The notes beneath the pieces are model-generated. The model saw only the letters and a list, made by a program, of their open reading frames with translations. It ran no database searches and was not told the DNA's origin. From the NCBI GenBank assembly GCA_963749145.1, contig CAVVLN010000005.1, positions 186,001 through 250,000 on the forward strand: DNA of 64,000 nucleotides, read 5' to 3'. Below are positions 49,003-56,832 of the stretch, piece after piece; within the stretch, counting starts at the first letter, position 1, and each line of letters starts with the position of its first letter. The stretch is from JASHPR01 sp963749145 (GTDB taxonomy: Bacteria; Actinomycetota; Actinomycetes; Streptosporangiales; Streptosporangiaceae). Both the position numbers and the translations under genes were made by a program.

Positions 49003-50628
49003 TCAGTGGGCCATGGCGAGCTGCACGATCTTCACCGCGACCAGGACCGTCGCCACCGCCAGGTACGAGCGCAGCACCGTCAAGCCGATCTTGCGGCCGA
49101 GCGGCACCGGCGGCCGCCGCAGCAGGGCCAGCGATGGCATCCGCCAGTTCTCCCGGTCGGCGCGGTCGATCACCGGGGTGGCCAGGGTGCCCGCCCGCAG
49201 CCGCCACGCCGCGACGCCGGCCAGGCCGAGCAGGGCCGCGGCGCCGCAGCCGGCCAGGATCAGCAGGATCTGCCGCGCGGTGAGGCCCGGGTCGATCACC
49301 GACGCGGTCAGGATGACCGACAGCGCCACCAGGACGGTCACGACCGTGCCGGTGAACAGGTTGGTCCGCCGCCCGTTGACCCAGGGCCCGAGCACCTCGC
49401 GGTCGTTGCACAGCAGCAGCAGGTAGACCGCGGCGGACGGCAGCAGTACCCCGGCCAGGGCCTGCACGCCCTCGGTGAGCAGCCCGAGCGGGGAGCCGGG
49501 GATCAGCACCACCGCGGCCGCGGCGAGGATCAGGCCCCCGTAGATCGCGTAGAAGCCCTTGGCGCCCTTGACCCCGCGGTGCAGCGAGTGCCGGAGGCCG
49601 AACACGTCGCCGATCGCGTACGCCGTGGACAGCGACACCGCGAAGGCGCCGATGATCGAGGCGTCCAGCAGCGCGATCGCGAACAGCACCCCGGCGACCC
49701 GGCCCGCGTGCGCCTGCAGGCCGGCGGCCAGGCCGGCCGCGTCGGTGAAGCCCCCGGCGTGGCCGGCGAACGCCGCGGCGGTGAAGCCCATGATCGCGCC
49801 CGCGCCGAGGACCACCACGACGATGCCGATCCACAGGTCGGCCTTCTCGTACCGGATGAACCGCGGGGTGATCCGCTTGTCGATGACGTAGCTCTGCTGG
49901 AAGAACAGCTGCCAGGGCGCGACCGTGGTCCCGACGATCCCGATGACCAGCAGCATCACGGTGGCCAGCTGGCCGGACCCGCCCGGCATGGCCGGCGTGA
50001 CGAAGCCGTGCGCCATCTGCGTGGCGACCGGGTGGGCCATGAAGTAGATGGGGATCAGCAGCAGCGAGCCCCCGCACAGGGCGACAGCCATCCGCTCGAA
50101 CCGGCGGAAGCTGCCGGTGAACGCCGTCCCGATCACCACGAGCGCCGCCAGCGCCACCGCCACGATCTTGGGCACGCCCAGGTAGCCGGCGGCCAGGGTG
50201 ATGCCGATGAACTCGGTGATGATCGTCAGCGCGTTGAGGATGAACAGGTCAATGACGCTGAACGCACCCCAGAACTTGCCGAAGCGCTCCAGGATCAGCC
50301 GGGCGTGCCCGACGCCGGTCACCGCGCCGAGGCGCAGCACCATCTCCTGGTTCACGTACAGCACCGGGACCAGCAGCAGCAGCGTCCACAGCAGCCTCGT
50401 GCCGTAATCCTGGCCGGCCTGGCCGTAGGTGGCGAACGCGCCGGCGTCGTTGTCGCCGACCATCACGATCAGCCCCGGGCCGAGGATGGCCAGCAGCGTC
50501 TTCAGGTACGCCGTGCCGCCGCGCCGCGGCGCGGTGTCGTCGAGACGGATCGTGCCGAGCGCGCCGCGGATGTCGCCGGTGTGCTGCGAGTCGAGTACCG
50601 CGCTGCGGCGCTCCAGGGTGGCGGTCAT
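49003..50628 (-). CDS. NRAMP-family magnesium transporter candidate (M-box controlled)
   Basis: Transporter of 541 residues, about 11 helices. Helix 1 reads GPGLIVMVGDNDAGAFATYGQAG (58-63 GDNDAG for the usual DPGN). Helix 6 has A237-P238-W239 in GTTVAPWQLFFQQS in place of Met-Pro-His. The Met is the ligand that favours Mn/Fe and disfavours Mg/Ca in NRAMP proteins; its loss is a hallmark of NRAMP-related magnesium transporters. The upstream leader holds an M-box riboswitch (50872-51024), which senses Mg2+, giving independent support for Mg2+ as substrate. ATG 50628 has GGGAG seven bases upstream. Paralogue of the gene at 46791, without the repetitive tail. Confidence 0.9.
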   Translation of the reverse strand: MTATLERRSAVLDSQHTGDIRGALGTIRLDDTAPRRGGTAYLKTLLAILGPGLIVMVGDNDAGAFATYGQAGQDYGTRLLWTLLLLVPVLYVNQEMVLRLGAVTGVGHARLILERFGKFWGAFSVIDLFILNALTIITEFIGITLAAGYLGVPKIVAVALAALVVIGTAFTGSFRRFERMAVALCGGSLLLIPIYFMAHPVATQMAHGFVTPAMPGGSGQLATVMLLVIGIVGTTVAPWQLFFQQSYVIDKRITPRFIRYEKADLWIGIVVVVLGAGAIMGFTAAAFAGHAGGFTDAAGLAAGLQAHAGRVAGVLFAIALLDASIIGAFAVSLSTAYAIGDVFGLRHSLHRGVKGAKGFYAIYGGLILAAAAVVLIPGSPLGLLTEGVQALAGVLLPSAAVYLLLLCNDREVLGPWVNGRRTNLFTGTVVTVLVALSVILTASVIDPGLTARQILLILAGCGAAALLGLAGVAAWRLRAGTLATPVIDRADRENWRMPSLALLRRPPVPLGRKIGLTVLRSYLAVATVLVAVKIVQLAMAH

Positions 50629-50722
50629 GGTGGTACTCCCAGGGTTCGGGAGGCACGCAGCAGCCAGCCAGAAAGGCCGACGTCGATCGAGCGGGTGTTA
50701 CCGCGTGGATCTTACGGGGTGG

Positions 50723-50791
50723 TTACCGCGTGCCGGGGGATAGCGAGAGTGCGCGGAAGCGGGGCCATTGATGGCCCGGTTTACTTTCCAT
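50723..50791 (-). CDS. 22-residue leader ORF between M-box and transporter
   Basis: ATG at 50791 preceded by a very strong ribosome site (GGAGGAGG, 50805-50798); ends with TAA 50725-50723, 94 bp before the transporter start. The peptide begins MESKPGHQWPRF and holds three prolines. Short Pro-containing leaders downstream of Mg2+ sensors are known to couple Mg2+ level to translation or Rho action (mgtL type). Reality rests on the ribosome site and clean frame. Confidence 0.5.
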   Translation of the reverse strand: MESKPGHQWPRFRALSLSPGTR

Positions 50792-50850
50792 GTCTCGCCT
50801 CCTCCGGTCGTGACACACGGGGGTGTCCGCTGCCGCACAGCACGGCACAC

Positions 50851-50871
50851 AAGGGGAGACGCGCACCCCTT
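50851..50871 (-). promoter_or_regulatory. Expression-platform hairpin after the M-box
   Basis: On the minus strand AAGGGG (50871-50866) pairs with CCCCTT (50856-50851) across a nine-base loop directly after the aptamer closing stem. It could be a switch hairpin. No U tract follows, so Rho-dependent or translational control is more likely than a classic intrinsic terminator. Confidence 0.45.
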
Positions 50872-51024
50872 CTCGTCAGAGCTTTGGCACGACACGACGT
50901 AGCACCTTGCGGTGCAGCCACTTCGGGTCACCCCTTAAGCCGGGGAGACCTGTCCTGACCCTGGGCGTCTCTCGACGTCGTCGGATCAGTGGCCTGTGTT
51001 CGTGTCGACGCCTCACCGAACGAG
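50872..51024 (-). ncRNA. M-box (ykoK) magnesium riboswitch aptamer
   Basis: Minus-strand leader of the NRAMP gene. Conserved M-box blocks appear in order: GTTCGGTGAGGC near the 5' end (consensus GUUAGGUGAGGCUCC), CACAGGCCACTG, GTCGAGAGACGCCCAGGG (consensus ...AGACGCC...), GGCTTAAGGGGTGACCC, AAGTGGCTGC and finally GTGCCAAAGCTCTGACGAG (consensus GUGCUAAAGCUCUACGA). Closing stem CTCGT (51024-51020) pairs with ACGAG (50876-50872). Length 153 nt agrees with the class. M-boxes fold on Mg2+ and turn off Mg transporter genes. Confidence 0.9.
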
Positions 51025-51043
51025 GTGCCTGGCAAACGTCTAC

Positions 51044-51073
51044 ATGATAGGCGCGGCCAGGCGCTCCGGGCAA
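51044..51073 (-). promoter_or_regulatory. Promoter of the M-box leader
   Basis: On the minus strand TTGCCC (51073-51068), 18-bp spacer, TATCAT (51049-51044). Transcription would start near 51036, about 12 bases before the aptamer closing stem. Confidence 0.65.
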
Positions 51074-51136
51074 ACTTCGAGACTGTGGGTTTCGTCACGC
51101 CGGGTTTGTCCGGCCGGCGTGGCCACGCCGGATTGG

Positions 51137-52288
51137 TCAGGCCCGGGTCGGTCCGGCCACGGTGCCGCTGGCTCGCAGCGCGGTGATCTCGGCCGCCGCG
51201 CAGCCCAGTTCGGCCAGCACCGCGTCGGTGTCGGCGCCCGGCCGCGGCGGCGCCGCCGGGACGGCGGCCGGCGACCGGCCGAACCTCGGCGCCGGCGCCG
51301 GCTGCACCACGCCGCCGATGTCGGCGAACGCGCCGCGCGCCGCGTTGTGCGGATGCCCGGGCGCCTCGGCGGGGCTCAGCACGGGCGCGACGCACCCGTC
51401 CGAGCCGGCGAACACCTCCGCCCACTCGTCCCTGGTCCGGCTGGCGAAGGCCTCCGCGAACCGGGCCCGCAGCACCGGCCAGCCAGCCCGGTCGTGCTGG
51501 CCGGGCAGGTCAGCGCCGGACAGCCCCAGCCCGGCCAGCAGCGCGGCGTAGAACTTCGCCTCGAGTGCGCCGACGGCCACGTACCCGCCGTCGGCGGTCC
51601 GGTAGGTGTCGTAGAAGGGCGCGCCGGTGTCCAGCAGGTTGACGCCGCGCTCGTCCTGCCAGGCGCCCGCGGCCCGCAGGCCGTACACGAAGGCGGTCAG
51701 CAGCGCGGACCCGTCCACCATCGCCGCGTCCACCACCTGGCCGCGTCCCGACCGCTCCCGCTCGAGCAGCGCGGCCAGCACGCCCAGCGCGAGCAGCATC
51801 CCGCCGCCGCCGAAATCGCCCAGCAGGTTGACCGGAGGGACCGGCGGCTGGCCGGCCCGGCCGATCATGGACAGCGCGCCGGAGATCGCGATGTAGTCGA
51901 TGTCGTGCCCGGCGGTCGTCGCGAGCGGCCCGTCCTGCCCCCAGCCGGTCATCCGCCCGTACACCAGCCGCGGGTTGCGCGCCGAGCACGCTTGCGGGCC
52001 GAACCCGAGCCGCTCGGCGACGCCGGGCCGAAACCCTTCGACGAGCACGTCGGCCGCGTCGGCCAGCCGCAGCAGCAGCGCGAGGCCCGCCGGGTCCTTG
52101 AGGTTGATCCCGACCGACCGGCGCCCCCGGAGCAGTGGGTCGACCGGGGCGGCCGCGCCCGGCCCGCAGCGCTCGGCGCGTTCCACCCGCACCACGTCGG
52201 CGCCTAGGTCGGCGAGGATCATGCAGCCGAAGGGGGCGGGCGCGAGGCTCGCGATCTCGATCACCCGCACGCCGTCGAGCGGACCCAT
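51137..52288 (-). CDS. Alpha-methylacyl-CoA racemase-like / class III CoA-transferase
   Basis: CaiB/BaiF-family enzyme of 383 residues. Start MGPLDGVRVIEIASLAPAPFGCMILADLGADVVRVE; the segment TTAGHDIDYIAISGALSMIG matches the active-site block of 2-methylacyl-CoA racemases (HDINYLALSG), with His and Asp of the racemase site. DTGAPFYDTYRTADGGYVAVGALEAKFY is also racemase-like. It likely epimerises 2-methyl-branched acyl-CoA for beta-oxidation. ATG 52288 has GGAGG eight bases upstream. The region ahead of it is a 53/54-bp tandem repeat. Not close to the CoA-transferase at 31404, which is a different subgroup. Confidence 0.88.
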   Translation of the reverse strand: MGPLDGVRVIEIASLAPAPFGCMILADLGADVVRVERAERCGPGAAAPVDPLLRGRRSVGINLKDPAGLALLLRLADAADVLVEGFRPGVAERLGFGPQACSARNPRLVYGRMTGWGQDGPLATTAGHDIDYIAISGALSMIGRAGQPPVPPVNLLGDFGGGGMLLALGVLAALLERERSGRGQVVDAAMVDGSALLTAFVYGLRAAGAWQDERGVNLLDTGAPFYDTYRTADGGYVAVGALEAKFYAALLAGLGLSGADLPGQHDRAGWPVLRARFAEAFASRTRDEWAEVFAGSDGCVAPVLSPAEAPGHPHNAARGAFADIGGVVQPAPAPRFGRSPAAVPAAPPRPGADTDAVLAELGCAAAEITALRASGTVAGPTRA

Positions 52289-52319
52289 CGGCTGACCTCC
52301 TCCGCCCCGCTCCGGGGCC

Positions 52320-52592
52320 CGGATTCCGGCACGCTCCGTCGCGGCCGCCGGCGGTCCGCCCGGCCGGCCTACCGGATTCTGGCACGCTCCGTCGCGGCCG
52401 CCGGCGGTGCGCCCGGCCGGCCTACCGGATTCTGGCACGCTCCGTCGCGGCCGCCGGCGGTGCGCCCGGCGGGCCCTACCGGATTCTGGCACGCTCCGTC
52501 GCGGCCGCCGGCGGTGCGCCCGGCGGGCCCTACCGGATTCTGGCACGCTCCGTCGCGGCCGCCGGCGGTGCGCCCGGCGGGCCCTACCGGGA
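52320..52592. repeat. Five-copy 53/54-bp tandem repeat
   Basis: ACGCTCCGTCGCGGCCGCCG recurs at 52331, 52384, 52437, 52491 and 52545. The first spacings are 53 bp, the later two 54 bp; the change is CCGGCCGGCCTACC to CCGGCGGGCCCTACC. Located between the ferredoxin and racemase genes, where the racemase promoter should be. Open frames through it are produced by the repeat. Confidence 0.93.
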
Positions 52593-52641
52593 GCCTAGAG
52601 GCTGGCGCCGCGGCCGCCCGGCCCAGCCCGCGCGCAGGCGC

Positions 52642-52848
52642 TCAGCCTTTGCTGGTCAGCAGCAGGGCCAGGGTGGGGCAGGCCGCGACCGCGCGCCGGG
52701 CCAGCGGGAGCAGCTCATCGGGCACCGGCCCCGGGGCGGTGATCGGGTAGCCCCACGGGTCGGCCGTGATCAGCTCGGGCAGCAGCTCGGCGCACATGCC
52801 GTGCGCCTCGCAGGCGATCGGGTTCACCCGCAGGCTCGCGCGGCTCAT
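52642..52848 (-). CDS. Small 3Fe-4S-type ferredoxin
   Basis: Ferredoxin of 68 residues. Cluster residues: CEAHGMCAELLPELI near 13-27 (C-x5-C spacing with the middle Cys replaced by His) and AAVACP-type ending AVAACPTLAL near 55. This is the actinobacterial P450-type ferredoxin pattern for a [3Fe-4S] or a His-containing cluster. ATG 52848 overlaps the stop of the NuoF-like gene (ATGA), so it is made together with it and probably is its electron partner. Last gene of the redox operon. Confidence 0.88.
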   Translation of the reverse strand: MSRASLRVNPIACEAHGMCAELLPELITADPWGYPITAPGPVPDELLPLARRAVAACPTLALLLTSKG

Positions 52849-54233
52849 CGCCGCGCCCTCCAGCGGTGACCGGGAGCGGGCAGCACCGGCCGGCGCCGCA
52901 CCCGGGGGCACGGCCCGGCCATGCTGTGCTGGTGCAGTTCATCGCCGAACGTGGCCAGCGCGCTGGCGACGAAGGCCGCGGTCCCGTCCGGCAGGTGGCA
53001 GGCGCCGCGCCGCGCGACCAGGGTCAGCAGCTGCTGGGCCCAGCCGAGCGTGGGGCCGTCCGGCCGCCCGAAGGCGATCCGCTCAAGCATGTCAGCCAGG
53101 GCGGGCAGCCCGTTGAAGCACGGGCCGCACTGGCCGGCGCTCTGTCCGGCCAGGTAGCCGGCGATCCAGGCGGTCTCGGCCAGCCCGCAGGCCGACTCGG
53201 GGAGCAGGACCAGCACCCCGGGCCCGAGCGCGGCCCCGGCGCCCCGCAGCGCGGGATCGCTGATCGGGATGTCCAGGGCCGGGCCGTAGGGCAGCCAGCC
53301 GCCGAAGTACCCGCCCGCCAGGATCGCCTGGGGCGGCTCGGACGGCCCGCCCGCCCGGCGGACCAGGTCGCCGACCGGCATGCCGAGCGCGATCTCGTAG
53401 ACCCCGGGCCTGCGGACCGCGCCGCCGATGGTGATCAGCGCGGATCCGGCCGGCCCGGGCGCGGCGCCTGGATCGGCCGGCCCCGGGACCAGGTCGCGGA
53501 ACCAGTCGGCGCCGAACCGGCCGATCAGCGCGATGTGCGCCAGCGTCTCGACGTTCTGCACCAGCGTGGGCCGGCCGTGCGCGCCCTTCTGGAACGGCCG
53601 CGGCGGCACGAAGGCGGGTTTCGGCGCTCCGCCGTTCAGCTGGCTGATCAGGGCGGTCTCCTGACTCGCCACGTATCCGCCCGGGACTGCGACGACCCGG
53701 ATCGGCACCCGGTTCTGGTCGTGGCGATCTCGCTCGCTGACCGCTGCGGCCAGCATGAGGGCCAGCTCGTCCTGGCCCTCATGCACGCTCAGGTAGCCGC
53801 GGGTGGCCCCGACGGCCTCGGCGGCCAGCGCGATCCCGTCCAGCACCAGGTGCGGGGCCCGGGTCAGCAGCAGCCGGTCCTTGGCGCTGGCGGGCTCGGA
53901 CTCCGCCCCGTTCGCCACCACGACCGTGCCGCCCTGGCCGCGCAGCGGCCCGGGCCGCCGGCCGTTCTCGGCTACCGTGCGCATCTTGCGCCCGGTGGGG
54001 AAGTTCGCGCCGCCGCGGCCGGTGAGCCCGGCCCGCTCCACCTCGGCGATCAGATCGGCGGCCCGGGCCCGGTGACCGCGCCCGCCCGCGTCGCGGAACG
54101 GGACCGGGCCGTACCGGCCGACGTGGTCGCGCAGCGTCAGCGGCCCGCCCGCGGGGATGAGCCGGGGCAGGCCGGGGGGCGGGAGCGCGCGGCCCGCGGC
54201 CCCGGCGGCGCTGATCGCCCCGGTGGTGCTCAC
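52845..54233 (-). CDS. NuoF-like NADH-dehydrogenase (FMN, SLBB, 4Fe-4S) protein
   Basis: Protein of 462 residues with the fold of NADH-quinone oxidoreductase subunit F. FMN/NADH site: GLTGRGGANFPTGRKM near 75-90 and NGAESEPASAKDRLLL. SLBB region about 235-330 (PTLVQNVETLAHIALI, ITIGGAVRRPGVYEI). C-terminal cluster helix with SAGQCGPCFNG and a last Cys in RRGACHLPDG, giving the four 4Fe-4S ligands. It starts at GTG 54233, overlapping the membrane protein stop. Not part of a complex I operon; it works with the ferric-reductase-like protein, ApbE and ferredoxin, probably moving electrons between NAD(P)H, flavin and ferredoxin. Confidence 0.88.
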   Translation of the reverse strand: MSTTGAISAAGAAGRALPPPGLPRLIPAGGPLTLRDHVGRYGPVPFRDAGGRGHRARAADLIAEVERAGLTGRGGANFPTGRKMRTVAENGRRPGPLRGQGGTVVVANGAESEPASAKDRLLLTRAPHLVLDGIALAAEAVGATRGYLSVHEGQDELALMLAAAVSERDRHDQNRVPIRVVAVPGGYVASQETALISQLNGGAPKPAFVPPRPFQKGAHGRPTLVQNVETLAHIALIGRFGADWFRDLVPGPADPGAAPGPAGSALITIGGAVRRPGVYEIALGMPVGDLVRRAGGPSEPPQAILAGGYFGGWLPYGPALDIPISDPALRGAGAALGPGVLVLLPESACGLAETAWIAGYLAGQSAGQCGPCFNGLPALADMLERIAFGRPDGPTLGWAQQLLTLVARRGACHLPDGTAAFVASALATFGDELHQHSMAGPCPRVRRRPVLPAPGHRWRARR

Positions 54234-54997
54234 CGGGTGCCGCCGGACGGGGGTGCCGGGGCGGTCCGGCTGCCGCCGGTGACCAGGTGCGACGGGGTCC
54301 CGGACCGCCGCGCCCAGCCCGGCGCCAGAGGGCCAGCGCTCAGCCATGCCCCGCCCGCGATCAGCGCGAGCACCAGGGCGAACGCGCCGACCAGGCGGGC
54401 GGCGGCATGCGAGGGCCAGCCGTAGGTCAGCCGCCAGCCGGTGAGGGCCGCGATCAGCGCGACGCAGGTCACGGTCAGCGCGAGCACCCAGCGCACCGGG
54501 GTGTCCGTTCCGGTGCCGAGGCCGTGCAGCACCGCCACCGGCCAGCACAGGTAGGCGCTCCAGTGCACCAGCCGCCACGACCGGTAGCTCATCCTGGTCC
54601 GCAGCAGGCTGGTCACGGCCAGCGCCAGCAGCAGGTCAAAGGCGATCGCGCCCAGGCCCAGCCACAGCGGCCGGTAGGCCGAGACGAACGGGATCACCAC
54701 GTCCGGCAGGTGGATCGGGACGAAGCTGTCGGCCAGCGTGGTCACGATGTGGACGCCGGTGAAGGCCAGCGCGAGCAGCGCGGTGTTGCGGTGCAGCCCG
54801 ATGGTGACGAATCTCGGCCAGGCCGGCCGCTGGTACCTGACCGATGACAGCAGGCCGAACGCCATGCTCAGGGTCAGCAGCACCAGCGCGACCAGCCCGG
54901 TGGCCCGGGTGATGTACCACAGCGGCGTCGACGAGGTGACGACGATGGCGGCCGGCGGCACCCGGGCGGCCAGCAGGGCAGCGGCCATCCCGGTCAC
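54230..54997 (-). CDS. Ferric-reductase-like transmembrane heme protein
   Basis: Membrane protein of 255 residues with about six to seven helices from GTG 54997. Conserved His pairs for heme: GLHRNTALLALAFTGVHIVTT and RLVHWSAYLCWPVAVLHGLGTGTD. This is the ferric_reduct fold (YedZ/NOX family) without a soluble flavin domain. The longer upstream reading is Arg-rich shadow of the ApbE gene. Both ends overlap neighbours by 4 bp (GTGA). In such clusters the heme protein passes electrons across the membrane to a flavinylated protein. Confidence 0.87.
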   Translation of the reverse strand: MTGMAAALLAARVPPAAIVVTSSTPLWYITRATGLVALVLLTLSMAFGLLSSVRYQRPAWPRFVTIGLHRNTALLALAFTGVHIVTTLADSFVPIHLPDVVIPFVSAYRPLWLGLGAIAFDLLLALAVTSLLRTRMSYRSWRLVHWSAYLCWPVAVLHGLGTGTDTPVRWVLALTVTCVALIAALTGWRLTYGWPSHAAARLVGAFALVLALIAGGAWLSAGPLAPGWARRSGTPSHLVTGGSRTAPAPPSGGTR

Positions 54998-55935
54998 GCG
55001 CCCGGGTCGGGGTCGCTCGGCCAGCCGGCGGTAGTCCGCACGGACCCGTCCTCGGCGACCAGGCGGGCGGGCAGCCCGGCGCCGGCCAGCCAGGGCACGG
55101 CCGCCTCGCCCCGGATGATCGCCGCGGTGCTGGCGGTGTTGGCGTCGACGCAGCTCCCGGCGGCCACGCTGACCGTGCGCCAGCACGACCGGGCCGGCTC
55201 GCCGGTGGCCGGGTCGATGATGTGATGCATGCGCCGGCCGCCCACGGCCCAGGTGCGCACGGTGGTGCTAGAGGTGGCCAGCCCGCCGGACCGGATCGTC
55301 ACCGTCTGCCCGGGCGTCTCCGGTCCGGCCGCGTGATCGTCGGTGACTCGCACCCGCCAGCCGTCGGCCGGTGGCGGGCCCGCCACCGCGATGTCGCCGC
55401 CCAGGCTGACCAGGACCCCGCCGCCGGCCTGGGCCGCGATGAGCCCGGCGCAGTGGTCGGCCGCCCATGCTTTGGCCGTCGCGCCCAGGTCAAGCTGGGC
55501 CCCGTTCGAGAGCCGCACCAGCCGGCGCTCCCGATCGAGCCGCACGCTGGTCCAGCCGGGCACCCGGCTCGCTGGCCGCGGCCGCGGCGGCCGCTCGCCG
55601 GCTTGCAGCAGCGCGAAGTCACGGTCGTACCCGATCTCCTCCAGCGCCTGCCCGCAGGTCGGGTCCACGTCGCCGTCGGTGAGCCGGGCCGCGCGCAGCG
55701 CGGCCTCCACCAGGTCGGCGAACAGGTCGCTGACGCTGATGGCGGCGCCGCGGGCAGCGTTCAGCCGGGCGAGCTCGGAGTCGGGCCGGAACCGGCTGCA
55801 GGCCAGGTCCACGGCGGCCAGTTCAGCATCGGCGATGGCCCGGGCCTGCGCCACCCGCCCCGGCTCGCTGACGAGCAGGGTCGCCGTGGTGCCGAACACG
55901 CCGAAGGTATCGGTGCCCGCGGCCAGCGTGGTCAC
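54994..55935 (-). CDS. apbE: FAD:protein FMN transferase (ApbE family)
   Basis: ApbE-type protein of 313 residues. Motifs: ACSRFRPDSELARLNAA, LDLGATAKAWAADHCAGLI (FAD site), SLGGDIAVAG, HHIIDPATGEPA and SCVDANTASTAAIIRG (Mg-binding Asp and Thr region). It attaches FMN to a Thr of target proteins. No lipoprotein signal is visible, so the enzyme may act in the cytoplasm or lack export. Four-base overlaps couple it to the heme protein and the Ser/Gly-rich protein upstream, the latter being the natural candidate target. Confidence 0.9.
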   Translation of the reverse strand: MTTLAAGTDTFGVFGTTATLLVSEPGRVAQARAIADAELAAVDLACSRFRPDSELARLNAARGAAISVSDLFADLVEAALRAARLTDGDVDPTCGQALEEIGYDRDFALLQAGERPPRPRPASRVPGWTSVRLDRERRLVRLSNGAQLDLGATAKAWAADHCAGLIAAQAGGGVLVSLGGDIAVAGPPPADGWRVRVTDDHAAGPETPGQTVTIRSGGLATSSTTVRTWAVGGRRMHHIIDPATGEPARSCWRTVSVAAGSCVDANTASTAAIIRGEAAVPWLAGAGLPARLVAEDGSVRTTAGWPSDPDPGA

Positions 55936-56366
55936 GATGCTCCCGACGTCACCTGGCCCCCGCCGCTGGCGGGAGCCGGGGGCTGGGCCGGGACTACGAT
56001 CGTGCCGCCCTGGCCCTGGTTACCGCCGCTGCCAGTACTGCTGCTGCCACCGCTGCCGGTGCTGCTGCTGCCGCCGCCGCCGCTGCCGGTGTTTGTGCTG
56101 CCGCCGCGGCCGGTGCTGCCACCGCTGGTGCCGGTGTTGGTGCTGCCATCGCGGCTGGTGCTGCCACCGCTGGTGCTGCCGCCGCTGTTGCCGGTCCCGC
56201 CCTGGACGGTCGAGGGCTGCTGAATGGCCACATGGTGCCCGAACGCCACGGCGATCACGGCCGAGCACGCGATGCCCACCGCCCCGGCCCGCCACGTGTA
56301 CTTGCTGACCCTGCGGATGCCATCGTCACGTGCGGCTGCTGCGAAGCGCACGTCGTCCCGGCGCAT
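55932..56366 (-). CDS. Membrane-anchored Gly/Ser/Thr-rich protein
   Basis: Protein of 144 residues. Residues 1-25 are basic and hydrophilic, 27-45 a membrane helix (WRAGAVGIACSAVIAVAFG), and 50-130 an outside tail made almost only of Gly, Ser, Thr and Asn (GGSTS, GSTNTG, SSSTGSGG). In related actinobacterial clusters this place is taken by an FMN_bind protein carrying the ApbE target Thr. No full FMN_bind domain is present here, but a DGSTNTG stretch is the closest match to a flavinylation site. It may be the remnant, or a short single-site acceptor. First gene of the redox operon; the ATGA overlap couples it to apbE. Confidence 0.7.
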   Translation of the reverse strand: MRRDDVRFAAAARDDGIRRVSKYTWRAGAVGIACSAVIAVAFGHHVAIQQPSTVQGGTGNSGGSTSGGSTSRDGSTNTGTSGGSTGRGGSTNTGSGGGGSSSTGSGGSSSTGSGGNQGQGGTIVVPAQPPAPASGGGQVTSGAS

Positions 56367-56832
56367 AGCGCGATCCCTCCTGCTCGACCAAGGCCCGCGC
56401 CCCGGACACTTGAGTCCAGGCCTCCAGCATTCCGACCGTATCCTGGGAACGGCTGCAAGCCCGGTTCAGGTTCACTGAAAGCCGTCGCGGCCTCGGCGCC
56501 GGTCGTGCGGCCGCGCCGCACCTCGTCGTACGCTGCCGCACCTCGCCGCGCCGCCGCCGCACTTCGCTGTGACGCCGCGCCCCGTCTTCCTTTGTACCCT
56601 GCCGCAGGCTCCGGTGTACCCTGCCGCAGGCTCCGGCTGCACCCTGCCGCAGGCTCCGGCTGCACCCTGCCGCAGGCTCCGGCGGGACCGCGCGGACGCA
56701 CTGGCGCGCAACGGCGAATGAGTGTTGACTTTCCGGTAACCAGAGCGTTTTCCGCTTGTTGTCATGAAATCTCCTATTGGTTGCGCCGGTCCAGCAGACT
56801 CGGCCTGACCAGTCGCCAGAACGGAGGTCGTC
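56367..56832. other. Divergent intergenic region with repeats (466 bp)
   Basis: Holds the promoters of the redox operon (left) and the phosphoesterase gene (right). The right half, 56720-56800, is the least GC-rich and includes TTGACTTTCCGG and TGAAATCTCCTATTGG; a promoter for the phosphoesterase is likely there. The middle is a tandem repeat (56596-56682). No gene is supported. Confidence 0.5.
56596..56682. repeat. Four-copy 22/23-bp tandem repeat
   Basis: ACCCTGCCGCAGGCTCCGG starts at 56596, 56618, 56641 and 56664. Each copy contains the palindromic CTGCCGCAG core. Related CTGCCGCAC units precede it. Confidence 0.9.

Noticed and set aside
52331..52546. N-terminal extension of the racemase-like protein through the repeat
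   Set aside because: The PESGRARRAHRRRPRR-type repeats are translation of the 53/54-bp array; ATG 52288 has a GGAGG site and a family-typical N-terminus.
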